DNA of 64,000 nt from Sebastes aleutianus (GCA_916700875.1 CAKAKS010000060.1:9877334-9941333), one strand, 5' to 3'; counted from the stretch's first letter, positions 13,085 to 24,715 are shown. Translations and numbers: made by a program. The notes: generated by a model not told the origin, from the letters alone.

Positions 13085-13405
13085 TGTACAGCGAGCTGGT
13101 CATTGTTGTGAAAGAATCCCCGACAGGGCGATGCTTCGCGGAGGGGTCTCTCATCGCCCTGAAGGGGTTTCTTTCACAACAATGACCCGCTAGCTGTACA
13201 TTATTCCGCTTATTGCACGGCTACTTACTGAAGAAATCAATATTTTGACACAAAAACGGTCCGCCAGAGTCCGACATCAGAGCTGCGCCCATAGCAACGG
13301 TCTGTTATACATAGCAACGGTCTGTTATAGAGAAATTACAGCCGCAGAATTCCATGATTGATCAATCAGAATCGAGTATTCAACACAGCCGTGTAATAAT
13401 AAATA
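13085..13405. repeat. Hairpin-ended repeat, relative of the hjv intron 2 element
   Basis: It starts with a hairpin of about 110 bases: GGTCATTGTTGTGAAAGAA near 13097 pairs with TTTCTTTCACAACAATGACC near 13168-13187. The body matches 9362-9725, with two copies of the AGCAACGGTCTGTTATA unit. Confidence 0.7.
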
Positions 13406-15241
13406 ATATATATAAATCATGTTTTTAAACGCTTAACAAGGTATTTATTCACTATTTAACAAGTTATTATAATCATCAGTTGTAACTTTATAATAGCATC
13501 CAAATAATGTTTATAGACGGTTTATATCTGGTCTATCTATCTATGTAATGTTTATATTTACCAACTATTTCTTTAAGGTTTACAAATCTTTTGGTATTCA
13601 CTTCAGGCCATCCATTAGGAATTATGGGCAGGGGGACAGATTTTCCAAATTGGGCCCCTCATCCAGCCCGAATCCAGGTTGCTCAGTTTCATATGATACC
13701 ATTATCTTCACTCCAACTATAAAAATGAGCCTGCTTGCAGGTTTTATTTGCTAGTCTGCCTATTGCTCCTCATCTTTGTACGTTCAGCTTCGCCTGTCAT
13801 AGCTGCTTCTTCTCCAAAAATTTGGTCATTGCCTCTCGGATCCTTTCATTTTCTGGTTCTCTTACCCTGGCTTTTATTTTGTTGAGGCCCCAATCAGGGC
13901 TTTCCACAAGGATATGGAGTATCCAGCCAGAGGGAAACAGTAGCCAGCCAGAGGGAAACAGTATCCAGCCAGAGGGAAACAGTAGCCAGCCAGAGGGAAA
14001 CAGTAGCCAGCTAGGGGGGTCCGGGGGCATGCGCAAATTTGGTGACCTCTGGTACATTCTAATGCTACTATTCCATCATATACACTTATCTTAATTATTA
14101 TGTATTTTAATGAGTTTGCCTGCCTGATTGTAAAAGAGAATCAGGCTTCTAGTGTGTTATAGCCCAGTCTGTAAATAGTTATTAATATTTAAAACCACGC
14201 ATATTCCTGACAGATCAGAACTTTTCTAATTTAGAGTCATAGACCGTATTTATTATTTAATTATTGACACCTTCACTGTGGTTTATCAAGACATGCCACA
14301 ATGATGGTTAATGTATAAATTCTCTCTTATTCAATGGAAATAAACACGGTTACTTTAAGGATCCAAGGTCTTATTTAGCCCGTGTATTGATTTTAAATTA
14401 AACTATTGATAAAATAAACCTATGGCAAAAAGAACTCTGAAATAACAAATCATGTGAATCACTTGACTCAAATCATGTGAATATAGTAAATCAACTCAAC
14501 TTCTGTCATCTTCACTATCATCATACTTTATCATAAAGGACCTACAGCAGGAAGTTCATTACATCATATTTATATTTATGATTTGAGACATCTGAATCTG
14601 TGTATGAGTCCGACCCTCTGGAGGTGATGTCATCTGTCATTGATCAGCTCGAGGTGACGTCATCTCTCATTGATCAGCTGGAGGTACGCGGATCGGGCTC
14701 CAGTGTTTCCAGTTAATTACGCCCGCCACAGTTACATAATGAACCAATAATAGTTTTACATTGCTCCACGGGTCGGTCGGCCACCCGCTCAGTCTGCCCG
14801 AAGGATTCAACTCAGCGGGTGAGTGACGGTGCTCGCCCGGTGTGGAAGGATCCCGATAGGACCCGGTTGGATCCTCTCCTGGTGCATTTCCTCCGTGCGG
14901 TGGTGGTGCGCACCCCTCACCGCTTTCCGGGTCCAGTTTCGACCGAACCATTTTCACAATAACAGCGGGGGGGTGGGGGTATGAGATGATAAAGGTGAAA
15001 GGTATTTTAATGATACCAATATATTTATTTATCATAATATTTTTTTCTCTTACTGTCAGTGATATAGGTCAGTAAGTAAAGTGTTGTTCTTGATCCCATT
15101 TAAGGGTCAACCATAGACCTTTGCATGGCCTCCTGGCCTTGGGCCCCCCTGGGGGACAGCTGTACCCTTTGCCCCAGCCTGGCCTGACCGCAGGCCTGAT
15201 TCACTTACTAATACTTATATATATATACAGTATATACAGTA

Positions 15242-15283
<42 letters not shown>

Positions 15284-15297
15284 GTATATACTGTACT

Positions 15298-16508
15298 CAC
15301 CGGCCACTTTATTAGGTACACCTTGCTAGTACCGGGTTGGACCCCCTTTTGCCTTCAGAACTGCCTTAATTCTTCGTAGCATAGATGCAACAAGGTGTTG
15401 GAAACATTCCTCAGAGATTTTGGTCCATATTGACATGATAGCATCACGGAGTTGCTGCAGATTTGTCGGCTGCACATCAATGATGCAAATCTCCCGTTCC
15501 ACCACATCCCAAAGGTGCTCTATTGGATTGAGATCTGGTGACTGTGGAGGCCATTGGAGTACAGCGAACTCATTGTCATGTTCAAGAAACCAGTTTGAGA
15601 TGATTTGAGCTTTGTGACATGGTGCATTATCCTGCTGGAAGTAGCCATCAGAAGATTGGTACACTGTGGTCATAAAGGGATGGACATGGTCAGCAACAAT
15701 ACTCACCTAGGCCGTGGCGTTTAAACAATGCTCAATTGGTACTAAGGGGCCCAAAGCGTGCCAAGAAAATATCCCCCACACCATTACACCACCACCACCA
15801 GCCTGAACCGCTGATACAAGGCAGGATGGATCCATGCTTTCATGTTGTTTACGCCAAATTCTGACCCTACCATCTGAATGTCGCAGCTGAAATCGAGACT
15901 CATCAGACCAAGCAACGTTTTTCCAATCTTCAATTGTCCAATTTTGGTGAGCCTGTGCGAATTGTAGCCTCAGTTTCCTGTTCTTAGCTGACAGGAGTGG
16001 CACCCGGTGTGGTCTTCTGCTGCTGTAGCCCATCTGCTTCAAGGTTCGATGTATTGTGCGTTCAGAGATAGTATTCTGCATAGCTTGGTTGTAACGAGTG
16101 GTTATTTGAGTTACTGTTGCCTTTCTATCATCTCAAACCACTCTGCCCATTCTCCTCTGACCTTTGACATCAACAAGGCATTTCCGTCCACACAACTGCC
16201 GCTCACTGGATATTTTCTCTTTTTCGGACCATTCTCTGTAAACCCTAGAGATGGTTGTGCTTGAAAATCCCAGTAGATCAGCAGTTTTTGAAATACTCAG
16301 ACCAGCCCGTCTGGCACCAACAACCATGCCACGTTCAAAGTCACTTAAATCCCCTTTCTTCCCCATTCTGATGCTCGGTTTGAACTTCAGCAAGTCGTCT
16401 TCACCACCTCTAGATGCCTAAATGCATTGAGTTGCTGCCATGTGATTGGCTGATTAGCTATTTGTGTAAACAAGCAATTGAACAGGTGTGCCTAATAAAG
16501 TGGCCGGT
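15298..16508 (-). mobile_element. Near-complete Tc1-like DNA transposon
   Basis: Its terminal inverted repeats read CCGGCCACTTTATTAGGTAC on the left and the complement (TAATAAAGTGGCCGG) on the right. It is embedded in TA-rich sequence, as expected for TA-targeting elements. The interior is almost entirely one transposase frame on the minus strand, annotated separately. The element is 1.2 kb, normal for the family. Confidence 0.95.
15326..16393 (-). pseudogene. Tc1-like transposase with two in-frame stop codons
   Basis: A single uninterrupted frame of 356 codons runs from ATG 16393 to 15326, broken only by a TGA (about 16132) and a TAG (about 15710). The paired helix-turn-helix region is at the N-terminus (G-K-K-G-D-L-S-D-F-E-R-G). 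The DDE catalytic residues are all present: A-W-S-D-E-S-R-F, F-Q-Q-D-N-A-P-C-H and N-P-I-E-H-L-W-D with the expected DD34E-type spacing. The TGA looks like a CpG-type CGA-to-TGA change. No frameshift separates the three open segments. It encoded a cut-and-paste transposase and is now non-functional unless the stops are read through. Confidence 0.93.
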
Positions 16509-16671
16509 GTATATATACTGTGTATACATAACAGAAATTATAGCATTACTAATAATTAGTAAACATTATTAATTATTTTTTCGTTGTTTGTTAACAGTAA
16601 AATAACTATTAACTAAAGTTGTATTAATTATCAATTTACCATTTATTAATGATGGTTATTATAGAGTGTTA

Positions 16672-17453
16672 CTGCAATAAATGTACTTAAGTAAAACACT
16701 TCTTCTCTATACTACACTATAATACTTCTTCTTTCCACCCCTGATAAACATGAATCACACTGAGGAAGAAAGACCACAGAAAGGATGTTAAAAATAAAAT
16801 GGATTATTTATTATTTAATATAACAGAAACTAGAAAAATAAAGTGAGACACAAAAGTCAAATGGTACTTTGAAGTCGGCGGTAATGTGAGCAGCAGGTCG
16901 TGTTGTTACCTGTTTCAACATAAACTCACTTGTGTGTGTGTAGTGTGTAGGTGTGTCTGTGTGTTCTGAAACCCCAAAGCTTCCAGTAAAACATACAGAA
17001 GTGCAGAAAGTGTCGTCATGTTTCCTTGCAGCTCACAGACATGTAGGAACACAAAGGGTTAACGTGAAGGAAGTGGAGGGGTGATGGTGTTTAAAGGCTT
17101 TAAGGGGTAAATCTCTGACTGTGTCTTGGTTTCTTAAGATTTCATTAGTCAAAACATGAATCACACTGAGGAAGAAAGAGCACAAAAAGAATGGTTAAAT
17201 TAAAAAGTATTATAGTACTTTTCACACTGAATCAGAGTTAAACAGAAATGGGGATAGTGATGGGGATGATGGTGATGAAGAGCAGTGATGAGGGTGGAAA
17301 CGATGCAGCTGTGGACAGACACAGAGACACACCTGACCGCTCTCAACCAAATAAATAAACTAAATAAACTGAACTGAATTAGATAAATGCTCCAGGTGTA
17401 CATATTCATAAAGATCTCATAGACTTCAATGCAATTTGACGTATGTTTGGATT
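16672..17453. other. Intergenic, no gene seen
   Basis: Two similar blocks (about 16740-16830 and 17150-17220) share AAACATGAATCACACTGAGG, suggesting a local duplication. No exon, RNA gene or mobile element is recognised. Confidence 0.4.
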
Positions 17454-17462
17454 CTAATTTTT

Positions 17463-18285
17463 GACGATCCCGTCTTCAAGGATGTCCTCCAGTGGGGTCC
17501 CGTCTCCGTGGATGTCCTCCAGAGGGGTCCCGTCTCCGTGGCCGTCCTCCAGAGGGGTCCCGTCTTCTAGGACGTCCTCCAGAGGGATCCCGTCTTTGTG
17601 GCCATCCTCCAGAGGGGTCCCGTCTCCGTGGCCGTCCTTCAGAGGGGTCCCGTCTCCGTGGCCGTCCTCTAGAGGGGTCCCGTCTCCCTGGCCGTCCTCC
17701 AGAGGGGTCCCGTCTCCCTGGCCGTCCTCTAGAGAGGGGTCCCGTCTCCCTGGCCGTCCTCCAGAGGGGTCACCGTCTCCGTGGCCGTCCTCCAGAGGGG
17801 TCCCGTCTCCCTGGCCGTCCTCCAGAGGGGTCACCGTCTCCGTGGCCGTCCTCCAGAGGGGTCACTGTCTCCGTGGCCGTCCTCCAGAGGGGTCCCGTCT
17901 CCCTGGCTGTCCTCCAGAGGGGTCCCGTCTCCCTGGCCGTCCTCCAGAGGGGTCACCGTCTCCGTGGCCGTCCTCCAGAGGGGTCCCGTGTCCGTGGCCG
18001 TCCTCCAGAGGGGTCCCGTCTTCTAGGACGTCCTCCAGAGGGATCCCGTCTTTGTGGCCATCCTCCAGAGGGGTCCCGTCTCCGTGGCCGTCCTTCAGAG
18101 GGGTCCCGTCTCCGTGGCCGTCCTCTAGAGGGGTCCCGTCTCCCTGGCCGTCCTCCAGAGGGGTCCCGTCTCCCTGGCCGTCCTCTAGAGAGGGGTCCCG
18201 TCTCCCTGGCCGTCCTCCAGAGGGGTCACCGTCTCCGTGGCCGTCCTCCAGAGGGGTCCCGTGTCCGTGGCCGTCCTCCAGAGAT
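17463..18285. repeat. GC-rich minisatellite, 30-base unit with higher-order duplication
   Basis: About 27 units of CCGTCTCCGTGGCCGTCCTC plus CAGAGGGGTC. A sub-block with the variants CTTCTAGGACG, CTTTGTGGCCATC and TCTAGAGAGGGG appears in the same order at about 17550-17770 and 18015-18235, so part of the array was duplicated as a block of about 460 bases. The 30-base period keeps two plus frames and minus frames open (288, 298, 181 and 126 codons). All are explained by the repeat, and no initiation or splice context supports translation. Confidence 0.9.
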
Positions 18286-18467
18286 ATCAAATCAGATACT
18301 GTTAATCCTAAACAGGAATTCAACTGACTCTGAGTCAGCTGCTCCAGGAACATCACTGTTTCCTCAGAATTTTGCTCCAGGAGGATAAATATGAGCTTCT
18401 GCAGCATGAAGGATACACATCAGGACCTCATCAGGACCAGAGTCCACATCACAAGACCAGGACCATC

Positions 18468-18690
18468 AGAGCTGCTTCATCCCTCCATCAGAGCTGCTTC
18501 ATCTCTCCGTCAGAGCTGCTTCATCCCTCCATCAGATCTGCTTCATCCCTCCATCAGAGCTGCTTCATCTCTCCATCAGAGCTGCTTCATCCCTCCATCA
18601 GAGCTGCTTCATCCCTCCATCAGAGCTGCTTCATCCCTCCATCAGAGCTGTTTCATCTCTCCGTCAGAGCTGCTTCATCCCTCCGTCAGA
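18468..18690 (+). repeat. 22-base minisatellite in the putative 5' UTR of the cytokine-like gene
   Basis: Ten or so units of TCAGAGCTGCTTCATCCCTC plus CA, with CATCTCTCC variants. It ends eight bases before the donor at 18699, so if the gene model is right the array is transcribed as 5' UTR. Confidence 0.85.
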
Positions 18691-18697
18691 GGACACC

Positions 18698-21600
18698 AGT
18701 GAGTTCATACCTTCTTCTTCTTCCTCTTCTGCAGAACGTTTCTTGTTCTCTTTATTTTCATTTTGCGAGTTAAAAGGTTTTTTTTAGACTAATTCCAATA
18801 AATTCAGACTCAATATATTTGAATCTTTCTGCAAACGAAATGCAACTTTATTCCCGGCAGTTCAGAGACAACATTCAAACCCTCACTTTGGGAATTTACA
18901 GGTAAAATAAATAAATAAATAAAATGAACAAAGCTTTACATGTTTGTAACTTCCAAATAATTCTCGAGACGTTTCCTGGAGGACATTTTAATTTGATACT
19001 AAACAGAGAAAAATGGAGACAGAGAATTATTTTAGACACATGTAACACATTTCCTTTAAATAAAACCTGCAGAAAATATAACCCAACAGTTCACTTACTC
19101 ATAATCTGTACGGTTATATTATATAATATTTTGTTTATTTGCAATCTTTCTCACTTTGTACTGCTGCACAACAATTCTCTTTATTGTAACAGAATAAATA
19201 GATGAATATAAAATCCTTAATATTTCTACAGTAAATCCAGTCAGACCTGAACATGAACATGAACGTGTTTTATATCAGAAATGTTCCTTTAATATGAATG
19301 ACAGAACCTGCCAAAATCAAAAATACATAAATAAATTACTCGATAAATTAATAAATATGTCATTAAATGTAGCAAAAATCATATAAAAAATAAATGTAGC
19401 CATTAATGAATTGATAAAATGTGACATAAATTTGATATTTCTAATAAAATAAATAAAAATGAATGCAAAAATAAATGACAAAATAAATAAAGAATAAATA
19501 AAAAAATAAATGAATAAATAAAAAAATGAAAAAATAAATAAATAAATTTAAAATTAATAAAAATAAATTCATAAATAAAAGGGGAAAAATAAACAGAATA
19601 GTAAATAAATAAGGGAATTAATACAAAGATTAATAAATAAAGAAGCAAATTAAAACAGAAATATCAGTTAATGTCACATTTTTATCAATTAATTAATGGC
19701 TACATTTATTTTTTATATTATTTTTGATACATTTAATGGCATTTAATTATTGTCTCATTTATTTATTTATTCATTTTGATTTTGGCAGGTTCTGTCCTCC
19801 ATACTTTAATGCTCCTGTAATATATTTTAATAAATTTAATTTTATGATACAGCTACTGTAATATATTTTAATTACTTTTATGATACAGCAGACAGCAGAG
19901 AGCTGAAACATGTCCATTAAATATTTCTTCATATAAAAAACTAAACACAGTCAGTCTGTGAGAATGTAGAGCTCTGTTCATTACAATAAAACCCTCTCCT
20001 CTTCCTGTTGCAGTGCATTGTGGGTACCCGTTCATCCTGTCTCTTGTGTTGTGGGCGGAGCTTGCAGCAGGTATGGTGTTACCAACAAGCAACATGCAGA
20101 GCACCGCCCAGAGCCTTGAGGCGGCGCTGCAGAGCTACATCAGCAACCTCAAAAAGACGGTGAGACACAACGCTTTCACACAAAACTCCATTCAAAAAGC
20201 TTTATTTTTACAGACAGTTTAACTCTCATGTTGGAGCTCTTTGTCTCAACCGATCTTTTTTGTGTCTTTGTTTTCGGTGCAGACATACCTGCAGGATCTG
20301 CCGGACGAGCCCTGCGCAGACACCGTCGCTAATGAGGTACACCTCATTTTGCATGAGATCTGGTTAAACAGGCTGCCGAAATCATCAGGCTGCACAAATA
20401 GTACAAAATAAAACTATAAATGTTCTCCTGATGGTGGCGCTGCAGCTTTCAGTCTGAAAATGTGAGACACAGGGCCAAATCATTGTTGTGATGCTGGAAC
20501 AGGGCCGGTGTTACGGTTTAACAGGCGACCCTGTTAACTGGCGACTTTCAGCCGAATGAGTCTGGTTGTCGTAGTTACGGCAGCTGTTGAAAGCAGGAAG
20601 AGAATACGTAGCTGTCCTCGTGACCGCCTCTTTGTTTAGTATTTCATTACAATGTTTAAACATACCGGATTCGTCTTTGGAGCTTTGGAGTCTTGTTTGT
20701 GGAAACGTGTCCGCTATATTCTGCTCGTGTTTGAAACGTTGCTTGTTATGATGAATATGTTGAAATTAGGAAGAGCAGCGTCGCTCTTCCTGTAAGCTAA
20801 TAAAAGTTTCTAAATACACATATTCGTCTTTGGAGCTTGTTGTAGTAAACATGTGTCACGTAGAAGAACCTCATCCCTTTAAGAAAAAAAAAATGAATAA
20901 AAATGTCAGGTTTTACGGGATTTGAACTCATACCAAAATCACAGCTTGTGTGACAGACGGAGGTTTCCTCCAATGCGCCACCAGCACTGGGGTGGTCACA
21001 GGTGAATGTCATATATATATCTCAAATATCACACGCTAAGTAGTCACTCTGAGACGCAGAAGGCAGCCAGATTAACTTGTGACCACACTGTCCGTGTACT
21101 TCAGACCATCTGATTTACAACACAAGTAAGTGTCTGTTTATGTTGTTGTTGTTGTATTCACGTGGAAACATTGAAGTTTGAAGATCTCGCATCAGCTGCA
21201 CCATAAAGAAAATGTTTTCAAACCAAAAAGGCACTGGATTGAGAATTGACCCAGACAACAACACAGGAGTCAAACACTCAAGTTATTTTTATTCAGGAGA
21301 GGCCAACAAATTTCACTTGTAGCCAATCAATCTGCACAACATACACATGTCTGTACATCCTGCTACTATTTAATCTTATATTCACAAAGCAGCCATTTAA
21401 CACAGGTTCTTTCTAAGATAAATTATATATTTATGTTAGTAGCTATTAAATTTAAAAGTTAAGATCATCAGTTATAGAAAACATACATAAACATCTGCTT
21501 CCTGGGCTCAATCATCACCCTCAAGTCAGAGCAGAATATCAGTAGTGTCACTAAGAAGGTTCAGCAGAGATCAAATCAATTCAATTTGTATAGCCCAGAA

Positions 21601-24029
21601 TTACAAATTTGGCTCTGGGGGCTTTACAATCTGTACAGGATCCGACACCCTCTGTCCTTTACAGTGCGACCCTGTCATTGAATGAGGAAAAAACCCTTTG
21701 AACAGGGAAACAAATGTAAGAAACCTCAGGAAGAGCAATGGGGGGAGGGGGGGAATCCCCCTACCAGGATGTACAGACGTGCAATAGATGTTGTGTGTGT
21801 ACAGAGTAACGATATAATGAAAATATAACATGGACAATCCATATGTCAAAAATGGATGCATATATTGTGAACATAACATCATGTACGCCCTGCAATATTC
21901 TCTGCCTCTTCTCCCTTTGTGTAAATAGTATGTTTTCCCCTTGAGAGGGTCATATGTTATGCAGATTGATTGGCTACAAGTGAAATTTGTTGGCCTCTCC
22001 TGAATAAAAATAACTTGAGTGTTTGACTCCTGTGTTGTTGTCTGGGTCAATTCTCAATCCAGTGCCTTTTTGGTTCGAAAACATTTTCTTTATGGTGCAG
22101 CTGATGCGAGATCTTCAAACTTCAATGTTTCCACGTGAATACAACAACAACAACATAAACAGACACTTACTTGTGTTGTAAATCAGATGGTCTGAAGTAC
22201 ACGGACAGTGTGGTCACAAGTTAATCTGGCTGCCTTCTGCATCTCAGAGTGACTACTTAGCGTGTGATATTTGAGATATATATGACATTCACCTGTGACC
22301 ATCCCAGTGCTGGTGGCGCATTGGAGCAAACTCCCGTCTGTCACACAAGTTGTGATTTTGGTATGAGTTCAAATCCCGTAAAACTTGACATTTGTATTCT
22401 TTTTTTTTTTTTTCTTAAAGGGATGAATAGTTCTTCTACGTGACACATGTTTACTAAAATAGGCTCCAAAGACGAATATGTGTATTTAGAAACTTTTATT
22501 AGCTTACAGGAAGAGCGACGCTGCTCTTAATGTTTTCAACATAATCATCATAACAAGCAACGTTTCAAACGCGAGCAGAATATAGCGGACACGTTTCCAC
22601 AAACAAGACTCCAAAGCTCCAAAGACGAATCCGGTATGTTTAAACATTGTAATGAAATACTAAACAAAGAGGCATTCACGAGGACAGCTACGTATTCTCT
22701 TCCTGCTTTCAACAGCTGCCGTAACTACGACAACCACAGACTCATTCGGCTGAAAGTCGCCAGTTAACAGGGTCGCCTGTTAAACCGTAACACCGGCTCT
22801 AGACCTTTTTGTGCGCTAGGCGAAAATTGCCGCCGCAATGAGGGGGCTCCAAATCGGCAGCACCGCTCCAGGGTTAGGGTTCAACCCCCCAAACCCTAAC
22901 CCTAACACCACCAACCGCAACACACATCAGAAAGCACAATGTTTTTAAGACAAAAATCAAGATTTTTATTTTCATAAATAACTATATTTATTATAATATA
23001 AATAGACAATTGGACCCTGATATTGTTGCCTTAAAAGTGTTTAGTCAGTTTCACTACAATTTACACTTTTATTGACAAATAAGTGGCCAGGCAGATGAAA
23101 AACTGTGAGAAAGAGAGTTACAGGGGTGAAAAGTATATTTCTTTCTTTATTTATTTATTTGTTCATTTGTTACCTCAATGACGAAAAATGAAGGAGGGCA
23201 CCCACTGGCATTTATTATTATTATTATTATATATATTATGTTATGTTATTATATATATAATTTTATATTATTATTATTGTTATTATTATTAATTATTTTG
23301 TTATTTATTTATTTTGTTACAGGGCGACCAGCGCCCCCCCGATGGTGGCGCCCTAGGCGGTGTGAAATTCCGCCCTGTGCTGGAATTTTACAAATAATTA
23401 TAATATTAAAGAGGAAAATAAGCTGTCACACATGTGAAGGATGCATGATAAAAAAAAAATTGAATTCCAAGCTCTTATGTGATGGTTAAAAAAAACCACA
23501 TTAATAAATATGAGCTAGTACACTATACAAATCTATATCAACTCTCACAACTGTGAGTTGCGTTCAGCTGGTTAAAATCCTGTGTTTTCTGGATGTGGTT
23601 TGGTGCAGAGCTCCACGGCGGCCACCAAACTGTCTCACTATCAGCAGTGTGCAGACAACCTCAAGACTCTCTGTACTGACGACGTCGCTCTGTGTAATGT
23701 CATCACACTGCAAAACGACCTGCTGCAACACCTGGTGAGTCTCTGCGCTCTGATTGGCTGATTTACACACAGAGTCACCTGGACGTCAGAGTGAAGAGAT
23801 TACTACTGCTAAACATGACAGACAAATTGATTGATTGATTGATTGATTAGAGAAGTCAGCATTTCTGAAGTGTGTGTGTGTGTGTTTTCAGAGATCGACA
23901 TACCAGGACCCTGTAGTGTGTCCCAAGTCTTCCTCGTCCTCCTCCTCACCTTTATCAGATTTCAACTCCATCACTAGATCCATCCAGTGTGTTGACTGCT
24001 GGAGCCGGCAGGTGGCTGCATTATGCTGA
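18698..24029 (+). CDS. Small secreted cysteine-rich protein, candidate short-chain helical cytokine (FLT3LG-like?)
   Basis: Coding exons proposed: 18698, 20014-20159, 20283-20336, 23609-23734 and 23892-24029, giving 154 aa. The three later introns are all phase 0. Exon ACACCA|GTGAGT (18693-18704) joined to acceptor TTGCAG|TGCATTGT makes CACCATGC, a start codon split by an intron. Residues 1-20 read as a signal peptide (I-L-S-L-V-L-W-A-E-L). An amphipathic helix follows, then L-Q-D-L-P-D-E-P-C, Q-C-A-D-N-L-K-T-L-C, A-L-C-N-V-I-T-L-Q-N-D-L-L-Q and I-Q-C-V-D-C. The small exon 2 and phase-0 introns resemble IL-2/IL-4-type cytokine genes. The cysteine surroundings recall FLT3LG (L-Q-D-E-E-L-C and C-x4-C near the end), but the segment between is shorter, and no membrane anchor is seen. 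AATAAA lies at 24787-24792. Splicing looks sound from 20014 on; family identity is tentative. Confidence 0.65.
19300..19803. repeat. MITE family A copy in the first intron of the cytokine-like gene
   Basis: The left end is ACAGAACCTGCCAAAATCAA (outermost bases degraded) and the right end is GGCAGGTTCTGTCCTCCA followed by TA. It shares the family's internal GTAGCCATTAAT block. Confidence 0.85.
20505..22796. mobile_element. 2.3-kb fold-back element with about 830-base inverted arms
   Basis: The left arm 20505-21336 begins CCGGTGTTACGGTTTAACAG. The right arm 21960-22796 is its reverse complement, ending CTGTTAAACCGTAACACCGG, with only scattered mismatches. The arms enclose a loop of about 623 bases (21337-21959), part of which (CAATTTGTATAGCCCAGAAT) looks like a further interspersed repeat. 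It lies in the intron between coding exons at 20336 and 23609 of the cytokine-like gene. Short frames inside (for example 21601-22050 minus) resemble no transposase, so it is probably non-autonomous. Confidence 0.88.
22797..23400. repeat. Interspersed repeat disrupted by the fold-back element
   Basis: The left edge TGCGCTAGGCGAAAATTGCC and the right edge TGGCGCCCTAGGCGGTGTGA look like the ends of another element. The GGGCCGG before 20505 appears to continue at CGGCTCTAGACC after 22796, suggesting the fold-back element inserted here. A short telomere-like CCCTAACCCTAAC tract occurs near 22894. Confidence 0.4.
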
Positions 24030-24439
24030 TAACACAAACTGGCCTGAATTAAAAAAATAATAATAATTCATTTTTTTCTAAAATATCATGTTTTTAATAA
24101 TTATATAATTATTATTTATATAAATAATAATTCAATGAAGAAAATGATTCAGAAAAAGTTCAGTTATTTTGAATTACAAGAGCAGATACATTTTATTATT
24201 CCTGTTCATTCTTAGTCATTATTTGTGTAGATAATGTTTATTTTTTTAATTAAGTTAGATACTTCTTCAGAGTAGTTTTGGTTTCTTTGTAGATTAATAT
24301 ATATTTTCTCTAAATGTCTATCATAATGGCCAAATAAGGTATTGATATATTATTTACTAAAAGTATTTCTATGGCTACGTTTTCTTATTTTATTTTAATT
24401 TAATGACATTATTTGTTTATTTATGGTGTAATTTTCAGT

Positions 24440-24715
24440 GTGAATACAAGAGGGCTCTACTGGTGTAGTTATACAATCTATTGATGTAGTTTTACATTCC
24501 GCTGATGTGGTTTTATACTCTACTGATGTCGTTTTATACTCTACTGATGTAGTTTTATACTGTACTGATGTAGTTTTACATTCTGTTGATGTAGTTTTAC
24601 ATTCCGCTGATGTGGTTTTATACTCTACTGATGTCGTTTTATACTCTACTGATGTAGTTTTATACTCTACTGATGTAGTTTTACATTCTGTTGATGTAGT
24701 TTTATACTCTGCTGT
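24440..24715 (+). repeat. Minisatellite in the 3' UTR of the cytokine-like gene
   Basis: About twelve units of 21-22 bases, TACTCTACTGATGTAGTTTT with variants ACATTCTGTTGATG and ACATTCCGCTGATG. It lies between the stop codon at 24029 and AATAAA at 24787. The open frames on both strands are a repeat by-product. Confidence 0.85.

Larger units (their letters stand above)
12730..16671. mobile_element. Candidate large inverted-repeat element with nested insertions
   Basis: About 125 bases at 12730-12855 (AGTTAATAGTTATTTTACTG, then TTTACTAATTATTAGTAATG) recur as an imperfect reverse complement at 16535-16671. A shorter relative lies at 54296-54392. The interval contains the hairpin repeat at 13085-13405, a 21-base GAGGGAAACAGTAGCCAGCC tandem repeat (about 13920-14012) and the Tc1 element at 15298-16508. 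No transposase belonging to the outer element is visible. It may be one 3.9-kb non-autonomous unit or two facing solo ends. Confidence 0.5.

Noticed and set aside
17461..18407. Long overlapping frames (288, 298, 181 and 126 codons) as genes
   Set aside because: They are produced by a 30-base minisatellite on both strands; no splice, start or domain evidence.
21601..22050. 149-codon frame in the loop of the fold-back element as its transposase
   Set aside because: No DDE or other transposase motif; it spans the loop and part of an arm.
22880..22915. Interstitial telomere repeat
   Set aside because: Only two or three CCCTAA units, too short to be more than chance or a transposon motif.
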